Positions 16,580-24,979 of a stretch of 35,956 nt of DNA are shown piece after piece. Numbering within the stretch: the stretch's first letter is position 1; the number at the start of each line of letters is the position of its first letter. Made by a program: the position numbers and the translations under genes. The stretch covers positions 193 through 36,148 of the forward strand of contig NZ_JAFA01000064.1 of NCBI RefSeq assembly GCF_000519185.1, read 5' to 3'. Source of the DNA: Paraburkholderia nodosa DSM 21604 (GTDB taxonomy: Bacteria > Pseudomonadota > Gammaproteobacteria > Burkholderiales > Burkholderiaceae). Under the pieces are notes generated by a model, which saw nothing but the letters and a program-made list of their open reading frames with translations, had not been told where the DNA came from and did not search any database.

Positions 16580-18370
16580 ATGAAGCCGATCCGATACACC
16601 ATCGTCCCGAAGAATCCCGCCGCGCATCTGTTCGAGGTGACGCTCACCGTGGAAGACCCCGCGCCGGACGGCCAATGCTTCATGCTGCCCGTGTGGATTC
16701 CGGGCAGTTACATGGTGCGCGAGTTCGCGCGCAACATCGTCACGCTGCGGGCCTTCAACGACGCGGGCCGCAAGGTGCGCGTCACGAAGACCGACAAGCA
16801 TGCGTGGCAGGCCGCGCCCGTGAAGGGCGCGCTCACGCTGCGCTACGAGGTCTACGCGTGGGACCTGTCGGTGCGCGCGGCGCATCTCGACGACACGGTG
16901 GGCTTCTTCAACGGCACGAGCGTGTTTCTCGCGGCACTCGGCCATGAGGAGGCGCAGCACGCGGTCGATATTCAGCGTCCGGACGGGCACGCCTACCGCC
17001 ACTGGCGCGTGGGCACGGCGCTCACGGAAGCGCGCGGCACCAAGCGTTACGGCTTCGGCGAGTACACGGCCACGAACTACGACGAGTTGATCGATCATCC
17101 GGTCACGCTCGGCGAATTCACGCTCGCGAGCTTCAAGGCGCACGGCGTGCCGCACGACATCGTGATCGCGGGCCGCGTGGTCGCGCTCGACACCGAGCGT
17201 CTCTCCGCCGACCTGAAGAAGATCTGCGAGGCGCAGATCGCGCTCTTCGAGCCGCGCACGAAGCGCGCGCCGATGGAGCGCTACGTGTTCATGACGCAAG
17301 CCGTGAGCGACGGCTACGGTGGCCTCGAGCATCGCGCATCGACGGCGCTCATCTGCAATCGCACCGACCTGCCGGTGAAGGGCAGGCCGGAGACGTCGGA
17401 CGGCTATCGCACCTATCTCGGCCTGTGCAGCCACGAATACTTCCACACGTGGAACGTGAAGCGCATCAAGCCGGCGGCGTTCGTGCCGTACGACCTCACG
17501 CGCGAGGACTATACGTCGCTGCTGTGGCTGTTCGAGGGCTTCACGTCGTACTACGACGACCTCATGCTCGTGCGCAGCGGGCTCATTTCCACAGACGAAT
17601 ACTTCGGCCTGCTCGGCAAGACGATCGCCGGCGTGCTGCGCGGGGCGGGGCGGCTGAAGCAGAGCGTCGCGGAAAGCTCGTTCGACGCGTGGGTGAAGTA
17701 CTACCGTCAGGACGAGAACGCGTCGAATGCGATCGTCAGCTACTACACCAAGGGCTCGCTCGTGGCGCTGTCGTTCGACCTCGCGATTCGCGCGCAGACG
17801 AACGGCCGCAAATCGCTCGACGACGTCATGCGCCTGCTGTGGCAGCGCTATGGGCGCGACTTCTATCGCGGCAAGCCGGTCGGCGTGGGCGAGGACGAAG
17901 TCGAGGCGCTGATTGCCGAGGCGACGGGCGTGGAGCTGGGCGCGCTCTTTAGCGACGCCGTGCGCGGCACGCGCGACCTGCCGCTCGCAACGCTGTTCGA
18001 GCCGTTCGGCGTGACGCTCGAGGGGGAGCCCGAGCGCGGCGCGAAGCCGTCGCTCGGCGCGCGGCTGCGTGGCGGTGCCGAAGCGACGCTTGCCGTGGTC
18101 TACGAAGGCGGCGCGGCCCAGAAGGCGGGGCTGTCGGCTGGCGACACGCTCGTTGCGCTCGACGGCCTGCGCGTGACGGGCTCGAATCTCGACGCACTGC
18201 TTTCGCGTTACCAGCCGGGCACGAAGGTCGATATCCACGCGTTCCGCCGCGACGAGCTTCGCGTGGCGCGTCTGACCCTCGACGCGCCCGACGTCGCGCG
18301 CTACAAGCTCGCGGCCTCCGACAAGCGGGCGCCCGCGCGCGGCTTGCGCGAACGCTGGCTGGCGGCGTAA
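16580..18370 (+). CDS. M61 family (glycyl aminopeptidase-like) metallopeptidase with PDZ domain
   Basis: A 596-residue member of peptidase family M61. The zinc motif HEYFH is at His285-Glu286-His289 (CSHEYFHTWNVKRIKP), with the third ligand Glu319 in LWLFEGFTSYYDDL. The N-terminal part (about 1-170) is the beta-rich domain of the family (MLPVWIPGSYMVREFARNI). A PDZ domain occupies roughly 490-570, with ATLAVVYEGGAAQKAGLSAGDTLVALDGLRV, and probably holds peptide ends. No signal peptide is visible at the chosen ATG, so it is likely cytoplasmic; some relatives are secreted. Known family activity is release of N-terminal Gly or Ala; the natural substrate is unknown. It stands alone between two terminators. 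Confidence 0.92.
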   Translation: MKPIRYTIVPKNPAAHLFEVTLTVEDPAPDGQCFMLPVWIPGSYMVREFARNIVTLRAFNDAGRKVRVTKTDKHAWQAAPVKGALTLRYEVYAWDLSVRAAHLDDTVGFFNGTSVFLAALGHEEAQHAVDIQRPDGHAYRHWRVGTALTEARGTKRYGFGEYTATNYDELIDHPVTLGEFTLASFKAHGVPHDIVIAGRVVALDTERLSADLKKICEAQIALFEPRTKRAPMERYVFMTQAVSDGYGGLEHRASTALICNRTDLPVKGRPETSDGYRTYLGLCSHEYFHTWNVKRIKPAAFVPYDLTREDYTSLLWLFEGFTSYYDDLMLVRSGLISTDEYFGLLGKTIAGVLRGAGRLKQSVAESSFDAWVKYYRQDENASNAIVSYYTKGSLVALSFDLAIRAQTNGRKSLDDVMRLLWQRYGRDFYRGKPVGVGEDEVEALIAEATGVELGALFSDAVRGTRDLPLATLFEPFGVTLEGEPERGAKPSLGARLRGGAEATLAVVYEGGAAQKAGLSAGDTLVALDGLRVTGSNLDALLSRYQPGTKVDIHAFRRDELRVARLTLDAPDVARYKLAASDKRAPARGLRERWLAA

Positions 18371-18396
18371 GCCGCCGGGCGGGGCTCGGCGGTACC

Positions 18397-18432
18397 AAAG
18401 ACGGCGTGGGGACTGATCCCGCGCCGTCTTTT
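18397..18432 (+). terminator. Intrinsic terminator after the M61 peptidase gene
   Basis: The stem AAGACGGCG/CGCCGTCTT has an inner GGGA-CTGA-TCCC extension and a short T-run. It begins 27 bases after the stop codon. Confidence 0.8.
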
Positions 18433-18521
18433 CGTACCGGCGATTGTTCTATCGCTGCAACGATCCGTCATCCGCGGACTACTTTTTCGGGGCGCAGTAA
18501 AAAAACACAATGGCTTCACTC

Positions 18522-18535
18522 GCGCAACGTTGCGC
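18522..18535. promoter_or_regulatory. 14-bp perfect palindrome upstream of azoR
   Basis: GCGCAACGTTGCGC is a perfect palindrome 23 bases before the azoR ATG and just downstream of an A-rich segment ending in CACAAT that could be a -10. Its place suits an operator for a repressor of azoR, or a hairpin in the mRNA leader. No regulator gene is adjacent. Confidence 0.4.
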
Positions 18536-18558
18536 AACAGAGACCCGAAGGAGCCACC

Positions 18559-19155
18559 ATGACCACGATCCTGCAAATCAATTCCGCCGCCCGCTCGCAA
18601 GGCGCCCAGTCGACGCTGCTCGTCAACGAATTGACGGCCAGACTGCAACAAGCGAATCCGGGCGCGCAAGTCGTCACGCGTAACCTGCAAGCCGATCCGC
18701 TGCCGCACCTCGACGACGCCGTGCTCGGCGCGTTCTTCACGCCGGCCGAGCAGCGCACGCCGGAGCAGCAGGCCATCGCCGCACGCAGCGAAGCGCTGAT
18801 CGCAGAACTGCAGGCAGCGGACGTCATCGTGATCGGCGCGCCGATGTACAACTTCGGCGTCTCGTCGCAACTCAAGACGTACTTCGACTGGATCGCGCGT
18901 GCCGGCATCACGTTCCGCTACACCGCAAACGGTCCCGAAGGCCTCGTGAACGGCAAGAAGGTGCATGTCGTTTCGGCACGCGGCGGCAAGTATCAAGGCA
19001 CCCCGCACGACAGCCAGACGCCGTACCTGAAGTCGTTCCTCGGCTTCCTCGGCATGACCGACGTGAACTTCATCTACGCCGAAGGCCTGAACATGGGCCC
19101 GGACGCGGCAAGCGCCGCGCTCGCCGGCGCGCGTGAGGCGATCGCTGCAGCGTAA
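18559..19155 (+). CDS. azoR: FMN-dependent NADH:quinone/azo reductase AzoR
   Basis: A 198-residue flavodoxin-fold protein that reduces quinones, and azo dyes in vitro, with NADH and FMN, probably guarding against thiol and electrophile stress. The fold begins ILQINSAARSQGAQSTLLV (phosphate loop), and the FMN-binding block APMYNFGVSSQLKTYFDWIARAGITFRYT is characteristic of the family, as is the SARGGKY segment. Length is as in E. coli AzoR. The ATG at 18559 follows GAAGGAG at a good distance. It is monocistronic, between the terminator of the M61 gene and a bidirectional terminator shared with ung. Confidence 0.95.
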   Translation: MTTILQINSAARSQGAQSTLLVNELTARLQQANPGAQVVTRNLQADPLPHLDDAVLGAFFTPAEQRTPEQQAIAARSEALIAELQAADVIVIGAPMYNFGVSSQLKTYFDWIARAGITFRYTANGPEGLVNGKKVHVVSARGGKYQGTPHDSQTPYLKSFLGFLGMTDVNFIYAEGLNMGPDAASAALAGAREAIAAA

Positions 19156-19192
19156 AGTACGCGCTTGACGGCTGATTGACGGCTGTAAAAGC

Positions 19193-19226
19193 AAAAACGC
19201 CACGAGAGCGATCTCGTGGCGTTTTT
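19193..19226. terminator. Bidirectional terminator between azoR and ung
   Basis: A perfect 14-bp stem AAAAACGCCACGAG, loop AGCGAT, is followed by its complement ending in five Ts. The A- and T-tracts on the two sides serve both converging genes. Confidence 0.92.
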
Positions 19227-19267
19227 CATTGCGCGTCCCGTCGTGAGGCTCAAGCGGCTCAAGATGC

Positions 19268-20227
19268 TCAGGCGAGCACGAGGCCTTCCTCCGGCAAACG
19301 CCAGTCGATCGGCTGGCGGCCGTGCGCCTGCAGGTACTCGTTGGCCTGCGCAAAATGCCCGCAGCCGAGAAAGCCGCGATGCGCGGAAAGCGGCGACGGA
19401 TGCGGCGCTTCCAGCACGCAATGCGCACCCGGGAGCAGCGCGCGCTTGTTCTGCGCGTGCGCGCCCCACAGCATGAACACGAGGTTCTCGTGGCGCGCGG
19501 CGAGTTCCTGGATCAGCGTGTCCGTGCAGCGCTCCCAGCCGCGCTTCGCGTGGCTCGCGGCGCTCGCGCGCTCGACGGTCAGCACCGTGTTCAGCAGCAG
19601 CACGCCCTGGCGCGCCCAGGCGTCGAGACAGCCGTGCGCGGGCGCTTGAATGCCGAGGCTCGCCGCGATCTCCTTGAAGATGTTGCGCAGCGAAGGCGGC
19701 GGGCGCACCGAGGGCGGCACCGAGAACGCCAGGCCATGCGCCTGCGGCGTGCCTCGATCGTCGCCGTGGTACGGGTCCTGGCCGAGGATCACGACTTTCA
19801 CGTCGTCGGGCGAGGTGAGGCGCAGCGCGCGGAACACGTCGGCGGGGTAGACGGTCTTGCCGGCGGCGCGCTCGTCGTCGACGAAGCGGCACAGCGGCGC
19901 GTAGGCATCGCTCGCGATGAAAGGCGCGAGCAGCTCGCGCCAGGCGGCGGGCAGCGCGTCGAACTGGTCTTCGAGGCGCGTGGTGTCGATGGCGGCCTGC
20001 GGCGCGGCGGGTTCGTTGGACATGGCGGGGGCGGGCATAACGGCGTGCGTGCGCTCGGGCGCCGGGAATTCGTTGGCGCCGAACAGCGAGAAGATCGTGA
20101 TCTGGCGCGGGTCGATTTCGGGCAGCGGCGGCTCGTCGAGCGTGGCTTGCGCTGCGTCGGACAGAAAGTCGTCGAACAGCGAGGCTTGCACCGGCATCGC
20201 GACGCGCGGGCGTTTCGTGGAGGTCAT
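19268..20227 (-). CDS. ung: Uracil-DNA glycosylase, family 1, with N-terminal extension
   Basis: Ung cuts uracil from DNA to start base-excision repair. The catalytic core (from about residue 85) has the water-activating loop VVILGQDPYHGDDRGTPQAHGLAFSVP with the catalytic Asp, PPSLRNIFKE, and the DNA-intercalation loop APHPSPLSAHRGF. The protein is 319 residues, against about 229 in E. coli: some 80 extra residues at the N-terminus are acidic/proline-rich and probably disordered. They contain QASLF at 14-18 and QITIF at 42-46, both close to the bacterial sliding-clamp motif QL[SD]LF. The ATG at 20227 is preferred; a TTG at 20248 would add seven residues. It lies 169 bases after the CYTH gene on the same strand and may belong to the trp transcription unit. 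Identity is certain; the clamp contact is inference. Confidence 0.95.
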   Translation of the reverse strand: MTSTKRPRVAMPVQASLFDDFLSDAAQATLDEPPLPEIDPRQITIFSLFGANEFPAPERTHAVMPAPAMSNEPAAPQAAIDTTRLEDQFDALPAAWRELLAPFIASDAYAPLCRFVDDERAAGKTVYPADVFRALRLTSPDDVKVVILGQDPYHGDDRGTPQAHGLAFSVPPSVRPPPSLRNIFKEIAASLGIQAPAHGCLDAWARQGVLLLNTVLTVERASAASHAKRGWERCTDTLIQELAARHENLVFMLWGAHAQNKRALLPGAHCVLEAPHPSPLSAHRGFLGCGHFAQANEYLQAHGRQPIDWRLPEEGLVLA

Positions 20228-20396
20228 GGGCGGCAAGTGTCGCAGCAATTGCGCGGCGATTCAATCCGGCGCGAGCGCGGCTGGGCGGCCTTTTCCGGCA
20301 TCGGCGCTGATGTTGCAACTAACAGCACCTTTTTCGCGCTTTCCTCGAGGGTTTGGGCGCGTTCGTGCGGCGCGCCGAAGCCGCGCCGCGTCGTTC

Positions 20397-21023
20397 TCAG
20401 CCTTCGCGCAGCTTGTATCCGCGTTGGGCCTTGCTGATGTCGTCCGGCGCGAGGCCGGGTAGCGCCTGCGCGAGTTCCGCCGCGAGCGTGTGCAATGCCG
20501 CTTCGTCGCCCGATTTCAGTTCGAGTTCGATTTCGCAAATCGGCTTGTGCCGCGTTTCGCCGTTCACTTCCGCGGTGACTTCGCCCTGATCGATAGCCGC
20601 TTCCACCTGCGCGCCATCGACTTCGAGCGTCCATAGCGTGCGCGTGAAGTCGGTGCGAAAGAGCGGGATCAGGTTCGCGGCGGCATCGGAGAGCGCGGTC
20701 GAAACACCGGCTTCATCGCACTCGTGCAGCAGCTTTTCGATTTCGAGCGCTTCGCCCGTCACCGGCATTTCCCACTCGTGCCGCGCGTGCAGCCCGTTTT
20801 GCGCCACACCCACCGTTTTGAACGTCTGCAGCCAGCCTTCGGGTGCGCGGCGCAGGCGCAGCGCGCTCTTTGCGCGCGCGAGCGCGAGCGCCGGCGTGTC
20901 GAAGTAGATGTTTTCGAGCCGGATGGCGTGACCCGGCTTGCCGGCGCGCGTCTCGAAGAGACGCAGCGCCGCGTCTACCTGGTCGCGCGGCAGCGCGAGC
21001 TTGATTTCGCGTTCGATACCCAT
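20397..21023 (-). CDS. CYTH-domain triphosphatase
   Basis: A 208-residue protein made of one CYTH domain, a beta-tunnel fold that binds triphosphates with divalent metal. The signature ExExK is present at the very N-terminus as Glu4-Glu6-Lys8 (IEREIKL), followed by NIYFDTPALALARAKSALRLRR, which lines the tunnel, and FRTDFTRTLW and ICEIELELKSG with further acidic metal-binding residues. Related stand-alone proteins hydrolyse inorganic triphosphate or thiamine triphosphate. E. coli YgiF also has a CHAD domain, which is missing here. The gene starts 12 bases after trpC on the same strand, so it is likely read from the trp operon; no functional reason for this is apparent. Confidence 0.87.
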   Translation of the reverse strand: MGIEREIKLALPRDQVDAALRLFETRAGKPGHAIRLENIYFDTPALALARAKSALRLRRAPEGWLQTFKTVGVAQNGLHARHEWEMPVTGEALEIEKLLHECDEAGVSTALSDAAANLIPLFRTDFTRTLWTLEVDGAQVEAAIDQGEVTAEVNGETRHKPICEIELELKSGDEAALHTLAAELAQALPGLAPDDISKAQRGYKLREG

Positions 21024-21035
21024 GGTGCCGCGCGA

Positions 21036-21821
21036 TCAGAAGAACATGCGGGCGAGTTCCGCGCCCGGCTGCTCGGCGCGCATGAACGCCTCGCCCACGA
21101 GGAACGTGTGCACGGAAAGCGCGCGCATTTTCTCGACATCGGCACGCGAGAGAATGCCCGACTCGGTCACGACGATGCGGTCTTCAGGCACGTCGTCGAG
21201 CATGCCGATGGTCGTATCCAGCGTGGTTTCGAACGTGCGCAGATTGCGATTGTTGATGCCGATGAGCGGCGTCTTCAGCGTGAGCGCGTGCGTGAGTTCC
21301 GCGCGGTCGTGCACTTCGACGAGCACCGCTAGACCGAGCGAATGCGCAAGCGCTTCGAGGTCGCGCATTTCGCCGGGCTGGAGCGCGGCGGCGATCAGCA
21401 GGATCGCGTCCGCGCCCATCGCGCGGGCTTCGACGACCTGATACGGATCGACGATGAAGTCCTTGCGCAGCACCGGCAAGTTGCACGCGGCGCGCGCGGC
21501 TTCGAGGTACGCGGCGCTGCCCTGGAAGAACTGTACGTCGGTCAGCACGGAGAGGCAGGCCGCGCCGCCCTCGGCGTACGAGCGCGCGATTTCGGCGGGC
21601 TGGAAGTTTTCGCGCAGCACGCCCTTCGACGGACTTGCCTTCTTCACTTCGGCGATCACGGCGGCCTGGCCGTTGTCGTGCTTCGCGCGTAATGCGCCGA
21701 CGAAATCGCGCAGGTCGCGCGTGCCCGCCTGCAGACGCAGTTCTTCGAGCGGGGCGCTCTGCTCGGCGGCGCGCACTTCTTCGCGCTTGACCGCGATGAT
21801 CTTTTCGAGGATGTCACTCAT
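21036..21821 (-). CDS. trpC: Indole-3-glycerol phosphate synthase
   Basis: TrpC closes the indole ring, turning carboxyphenylamino-deoxyribulose 5-phosphate into indole-3-glycerol phosphate. The 261-residue TIM barrel is the single-function form, not fused to TrpF. Conserved blocks are AVIAEVKKASPSKGVL (catalytic Glu58 and Lys60 region), CLSVLTDVQFFQGS, VLRKDFIVDPYQV, LVEVHDRAEL, LIGINNRNLRTF and VTESGI. The ATG at 21821 (MSDILEKIIAVKREEV) agrees with the family; no strong ribosome binding site is seen. It follows trpD by 29 bases and precedes the CYTH gene by 12. Confidence 0.97.
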   Translation of the reverse strand: MSDILEKIIAVKREEVRAAEQSAPLEELRLQAGTRDLRDFVGALRAKHDNGQAAVIAEVKKASPSKGVLRENFQPAEIARSYAEGGAACLSVLTDVQFFQGSAAYLEAARAACNLPVLRKDFIVDPYQVVEARAMGADAILLIAAALQPGEMRDLEALAHSLGLAVLVEVHDRAELTHALTLKTPLIGINNRNLRTFETTLDTTIGMLDDVPEDRIVVTESGILSRADVEKMRALSVHTFLVGEAFMRAEQPGAELARMFF

Positions 21822-21850
21822 GATGTTCGGAGGCAAAAAACGGTGCTGGA

Positions 21851-22879
21851 TCAGCGTTTGAACTGTTGCGTGAAGCGTACCAGTTCGTCGACTTTGGCGC
21901 GCGCGCGGCCGCTGGCGAGGGTCTCGCGCGCGAGCGCGATGCCGTCGGCGATCGAGTCCGCGGCGTTGGCGCAATAGAGCGCCGTGCCCGCGTTCAGCGC
22001 GACGATCTCGCGTGCCGTGCCTGGCTCGTTCGAGAGCGCGCCGAGCAGCATCGTCTTCGACTCGTCGGCGTTTTCGACCTTGAGCGAACGGTTCGAGACC
22101 ATCTGCATGCCGAAGTCTTCGGGGTGGATCTCGTACTCGCGAATCTGGCCGTCCTTCAGTTCGCCGACGAGCGTGGCCGCACCGAGCGAGACTTCGTCCA
22201 TGCCGTCCTTGCCGTACACCACGCACACGTGTTTTGCGCCAAGCCGCTCCATCACGCGCACCTGAATGCCGACGAGGTCCGGATGAAACACGCCCATCAG
22301 CTGATTAGGCGCGCCGGCCGGATTCGTGAGCGGCCCGAGGATGTTGAAGATCGTGCGCACGCCCAACTCACGGCGCACGGCGGCGATGTTCTTCATCGCG
22401 GGATGGTGGTTGGGCGCGAACATGAAGCCCATGCCCGTTTCGGCGATCGAGGCGGCCACCTGGTCCGGCTGCAGGTCGATGTTCACGCCGAGCGCTTCGA
22501 GCACGTCCGCGCTGCCCGACTTGCTGGACACGCCCCGGTTGCCGTGCTTCGCGACTTTCGCGCCGGCTGCCGCGACCACGAACATCGAAGCCGTGGAGAT
22601 ATTGAAGGTGTGCGAGCCGTCGCCGCCCGTGCCGACGATGTCGATGAAGTTCGAGTTGTCCTTCACCTCGACGTGATTCGCGAACTCGCGCATCACCGTC
22701 GCGGCGGCGGTGATCTCGCCGATGGTTTCCTTCTTCACGCGCAGGCCGGTGAGGATGGCCGCCGATTGGACGGGCGAGAGCTCGCCGCGCATGATCAGGC
22801 GCATGAGGTGCAGCATCTCGTCGTGAAAAATCTCGCGGTGCTCGATCGTGCGTTGCAGCGCTTCTTGCGGGGTAATCAT
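21851..22879 (-). CDS. trpD: Anthranilate phosphoribosyltransferase
   Basis: TrpD joins anthranilate to phosphoribosyl pyrophosphate. The 342-residue protein has the PRPP-binding loop GTGGDGSHTFN (83-93), the KHGNRGVSSKSGSADVLEALG block, the anthranilate-side motif MFAPNHHPAMKN, and the second metal-binding region YGKDGMDEVS. Length is typical and it is not fused to TrpG. It sits 16 bases after trpG and 29 before trpC in the trpE-G-D-C unit. Confidence 0.97.
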   Translation of the reverse strand: MITPQEALQRTIEHREIFHDEMLHLMRLIMRGELSPVQSAAILTGLRVKKETIGEITAAATVMREFANHVEVKDNSNFIDIVGTGGDGSHTFNISTASMFVVAAAGAKVAKHGNRGVSSKSGSADVLEALGVNIDLQPDQVAASIAETGMGFMFAPNHHPAMKNIAAVRRELGVRTIFNILGPLTNPAGAPNQLMGVFHPDLVGIQVRVMERLGAKHVCVVYGKDGMDEVSLGAATLVGELKDGQIREYEIHPEDFGMQMVSNRSLKVENADESKTMLLGALSNEPGTAREIVALNAGTALYCANAADSIADGIALARETLASGRARAKVDELVRFTQQFKR

Positions 22880-22895
22880 GATGGTCGCCTCCGGG

Positions 22896-23471
22896 TTAAG
22901 CGCTTTTGGTTTGCTTCAGGAAATTCTCGAACAGCGCGTGGCCGTGCTCCGAGAGAATCGATTCCGGATGGAACTGCACGCCTTCCACCGCAAGCTCGCG
23001 GTGACGCACGCCCATGATCTCGCCGTCGTCGGTCCAGGCCGACACTTCGAGACAGTCGGGCAGCGACTCGCGCTCGATGGCGAGCGAGTGATAACGCGTG
23101 ACGTTGAAGTGCTTCGGCAGGTCGGCGAACACGCCTTTGCAGTCGGTTTCGATCTGGCTCACCTTGCCGTGCATGATGGTCTTCGCCCGCACGACGCGCC
23201 CACCGAACGCTTCGCCAATCGCCTGATGGCCGAGGCACACGCCGAGAATCGGCGTCTTGCCTGCGAATTCGCGCAGCACCTCGAGCGTGATGCCCGCGTG
23301 CTGCGGGTTGCTCGGCCCGGGCGAGAGGCAGATGCGCGCGGGGTTGAGCTTCGCGATTTCGTCGATGGTGATTTCGTCGTTGCGGTACGTATGAACGTCT
23401 TCGCCGAGTTCGCCGAAGTACTGGACGATGTTGTAGGTAAACGAATCGTAGTTGTCGATCATGAGCAACAT
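22896..23471 (-). CDS. trpG: Anthranilate synthase glutamine amidotransferase subunit
   Basis: TrpG releases ammonia from glutamine and feeds it to TrpE. The 191-residue class I amidotransferase has the catalytic triad Cys79 (GVCLGHQ), His168 and Glu170 (FHPES), and the N-terminal MLLMIDNYDSFTYNIVQYFGELG. In many beta-proteobacteria this subunit also serves aminodeoxychorismate synthase in folate synthesis (amphibolic TrpG/PabA); that cannot be told here. The ATG at 23471 has GGAG at a good distance upstream and lies 14 bases after the trpE stop, so translation is probably coupled. Confidence 0.97.
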   Translation of the reverse strand: MLLMIDNYDSFTYNIVQYFGELGEDVHTYRNDEITIDEIAKLNPARICLSPGPSNPQHAGITLEVLREFAGKTPILGVCLGHQAIGEAFGGRVVRAKTIMHGKVSQIETDCKGVFADLPKHFNVTRYHSLAIERESLPDCLEVSAWTDDGEIMGVRHRELAVEGVQFHPESILSEHGHALFENFLKQTKSA

Positions 23472-23485
23472 GGTCTTTTCTCCGC

Positions 23486-24979
23486 TCAGAAGTCGCTGTC
23501 GAGGCCGTCCTGCACCTGCTCGGCGGCGCGCAGCACGGCGCGCGCCTTGTTCTCGGTTTCCTGCCATTCGGACTCGGGCACCGAATCCGCAACCACGCCC
23601 GCGGCGGCCTGCACATACAGATTGCCGTTGTGGATGAGGCCGGTGCGGATCGCGATGGCCAGGTCCATCTCGCCGTTGAACGAAAGATAGCCGACCGCGC
23701 CGCCGTAGAGCCCGCGCTTCACCGGCTCCAGTTCGTCGATCAGTTCCATCGCACGAACCTTCGGCGCGCCCGAGAGCGTGCCGGCCGGGAACGTGGCGCG
23801 CAGGACGTCGAAATTGTTCATGCCGGGCTTGAGCTTGCCTTCCACCGAACTCACGATGTGCTGCACGTGCGAGTACTTCTCGATGATCATCTTGTCGGTG
23901 ACGGCCACCGAGCCGATTTCGGCGATGCGGCCCACGTCGTTGCGCGCGAGGTCGATCAGCATGACGTGTTCGGCGATTTCCTTCGGGTCGTTGAGCAGTT
24001 CGGTCGCGAGTTCGGCGTCGCGCTCGGGCGTGTTGCCGCGCGGCCGCGTGCCCGCGAGCGGACGGATCGTCACGATGCGGTCTTCGCCGCGTTTTTCCTG
24101 GCGCACGAGAATTTCCGGCGACGCGCCCACCACGTGGAATTCGCCGAAGTTGTAGTAGTACATGTACGGCGACGGATTGAGCGAGCGCAGCGCACGGTAG
24201 AGCGAGAGCGGATTGTCGCGATACGGCTTGCTGAGGCGCTGGCCGACCTGAACCTGCATCAACTCGCCAGCGGCGATGTATTCCTTCGCCTTGCGCACGG
24301 CGGCAAGGTAATCGTCTTTCTTGAATTCGCGGAAGGTTTCGGTACGCACGCTCGCCGAGGTCACCGGCGGCTGGACCGTGGTGCGCAGGCGCTGCTTGAG
24401 TTCGCGCAGGCGATGTTTGGCCTTGGTGTAGGCCTCGGGCGTTTGCGGATCGGCGTAGACGATCAGATACAGCTTGCCCGCGAGATTGTCGATGACCGCG
24501 ACTTCTTCGGTCAGCAGCAACTGGATGTCGGGCAGGCCGAGGTCGTCGGTCGGGCAGGTATCGGCGAGCTTCTTCTCGATGTAGCGCACGGCGTCGTAGC
24601 CAAAGTAGCCCGCGAGACCGCCGCAGAAACGCGGCAGGCCCGGACGCTGCGCGACCTTGAAGCGCGCCTGGTACTTCGCGATGAATTCGAGCGGATCGCT
24701 GTCATGCGTCTCGATCACCTGGCCGTCGCGCACGACCTCCGAGACGCCGTTGCGCGTGCGGATCAGCGAGCGCGCCGGCAGGCCGATGAACGAGTAGCGC
24801 CCGAAGCGCTCGCCGCCCACCACGGACTCCAGCAGGAAAGAATTGGCGCCGCTGCGCTCGGGCTGCGCGAGCTTCAGATACAGCGAGAGCGGCGTTTCGA
24901 GATCGGCGAGCGCTTCGGCGATCAGCGGGATGCGGTTGTAGCCCTCGTTGGCGAGGGACTGAAATTCGAGTTCGGTCAT
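23486..24979 (-). CDS. trpE: Anthranilate synthase component I
   Basis: TrpE makes anthranilate from chorismate and ammonia, the first step of tryptophan synthesis. The 497-residue protein has the N-terminal feedback site LLES (49-52), which binds tryptophan, and the C-terminal chorismate-binding domain with GELMQVQVGQRL, SPEILVR, RPLAGTRPRG, HVMLIDLARNDVGRI and the ATFPAGTLSGAPKVRAMELI block. Both features indicate a tryptophan-inhibited enzyme. The ATG at 24979 begins the conserved part; the open frame extends upstream to a TTG at 25231, but that stretch is basic low-complexity sequence and is rejected. It is preceded by a long leader and the attenuator at 25310-25428. Confidence 0.97.
   Translation of the reverse strand: MTELEFQSLANEGYNRIPLIAEALADLETPLSLYLKLAQPERSGANSFLLESVVGGERFGRYSFIGLPARSLIRTRNGVSEVVRDGQVIETHDSDPLEFIAKYQARFKVAQRPGLPRFCGGLAGYFGYDAVRYIEKKLADTCPTDDLGLPDIQLLLTEEVAVIDNLAGKLYLIVYADPQTPEAYTKAKHRLRELKQRLRTTVQPPVTSASVRTETFREFKKDDYLAAVRKAKEYIAAGELMQVQVGQRLSKPYRDNPLSLYRALRSLNPSPYMYYYNFGEFHVVGASPEILVRQEKRGEDRIVTIRPLAGTRPRGNTPERDAELATELLNDPKEIAEHVMLIDLARNDVGRIAEIGSVAVTDKMIIEKYSHVQHIVSSVEGKLKPGMNNFDVLRATFPAGTLSGAPKVRAMELIDELEPVKRGLYGGAVGYLSFNGEMDLAIAIRTGLIHNGNLYVQAAAGVVADSVPESEWQETENKARAVLRAAEQVQDGLDSDF

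Noticed and set aside
16565..18238. 557-codon open frame opposite the M61 peptidase
   Set aside because: Same kind of GC-driven shadow; no motif, no ribosome site.
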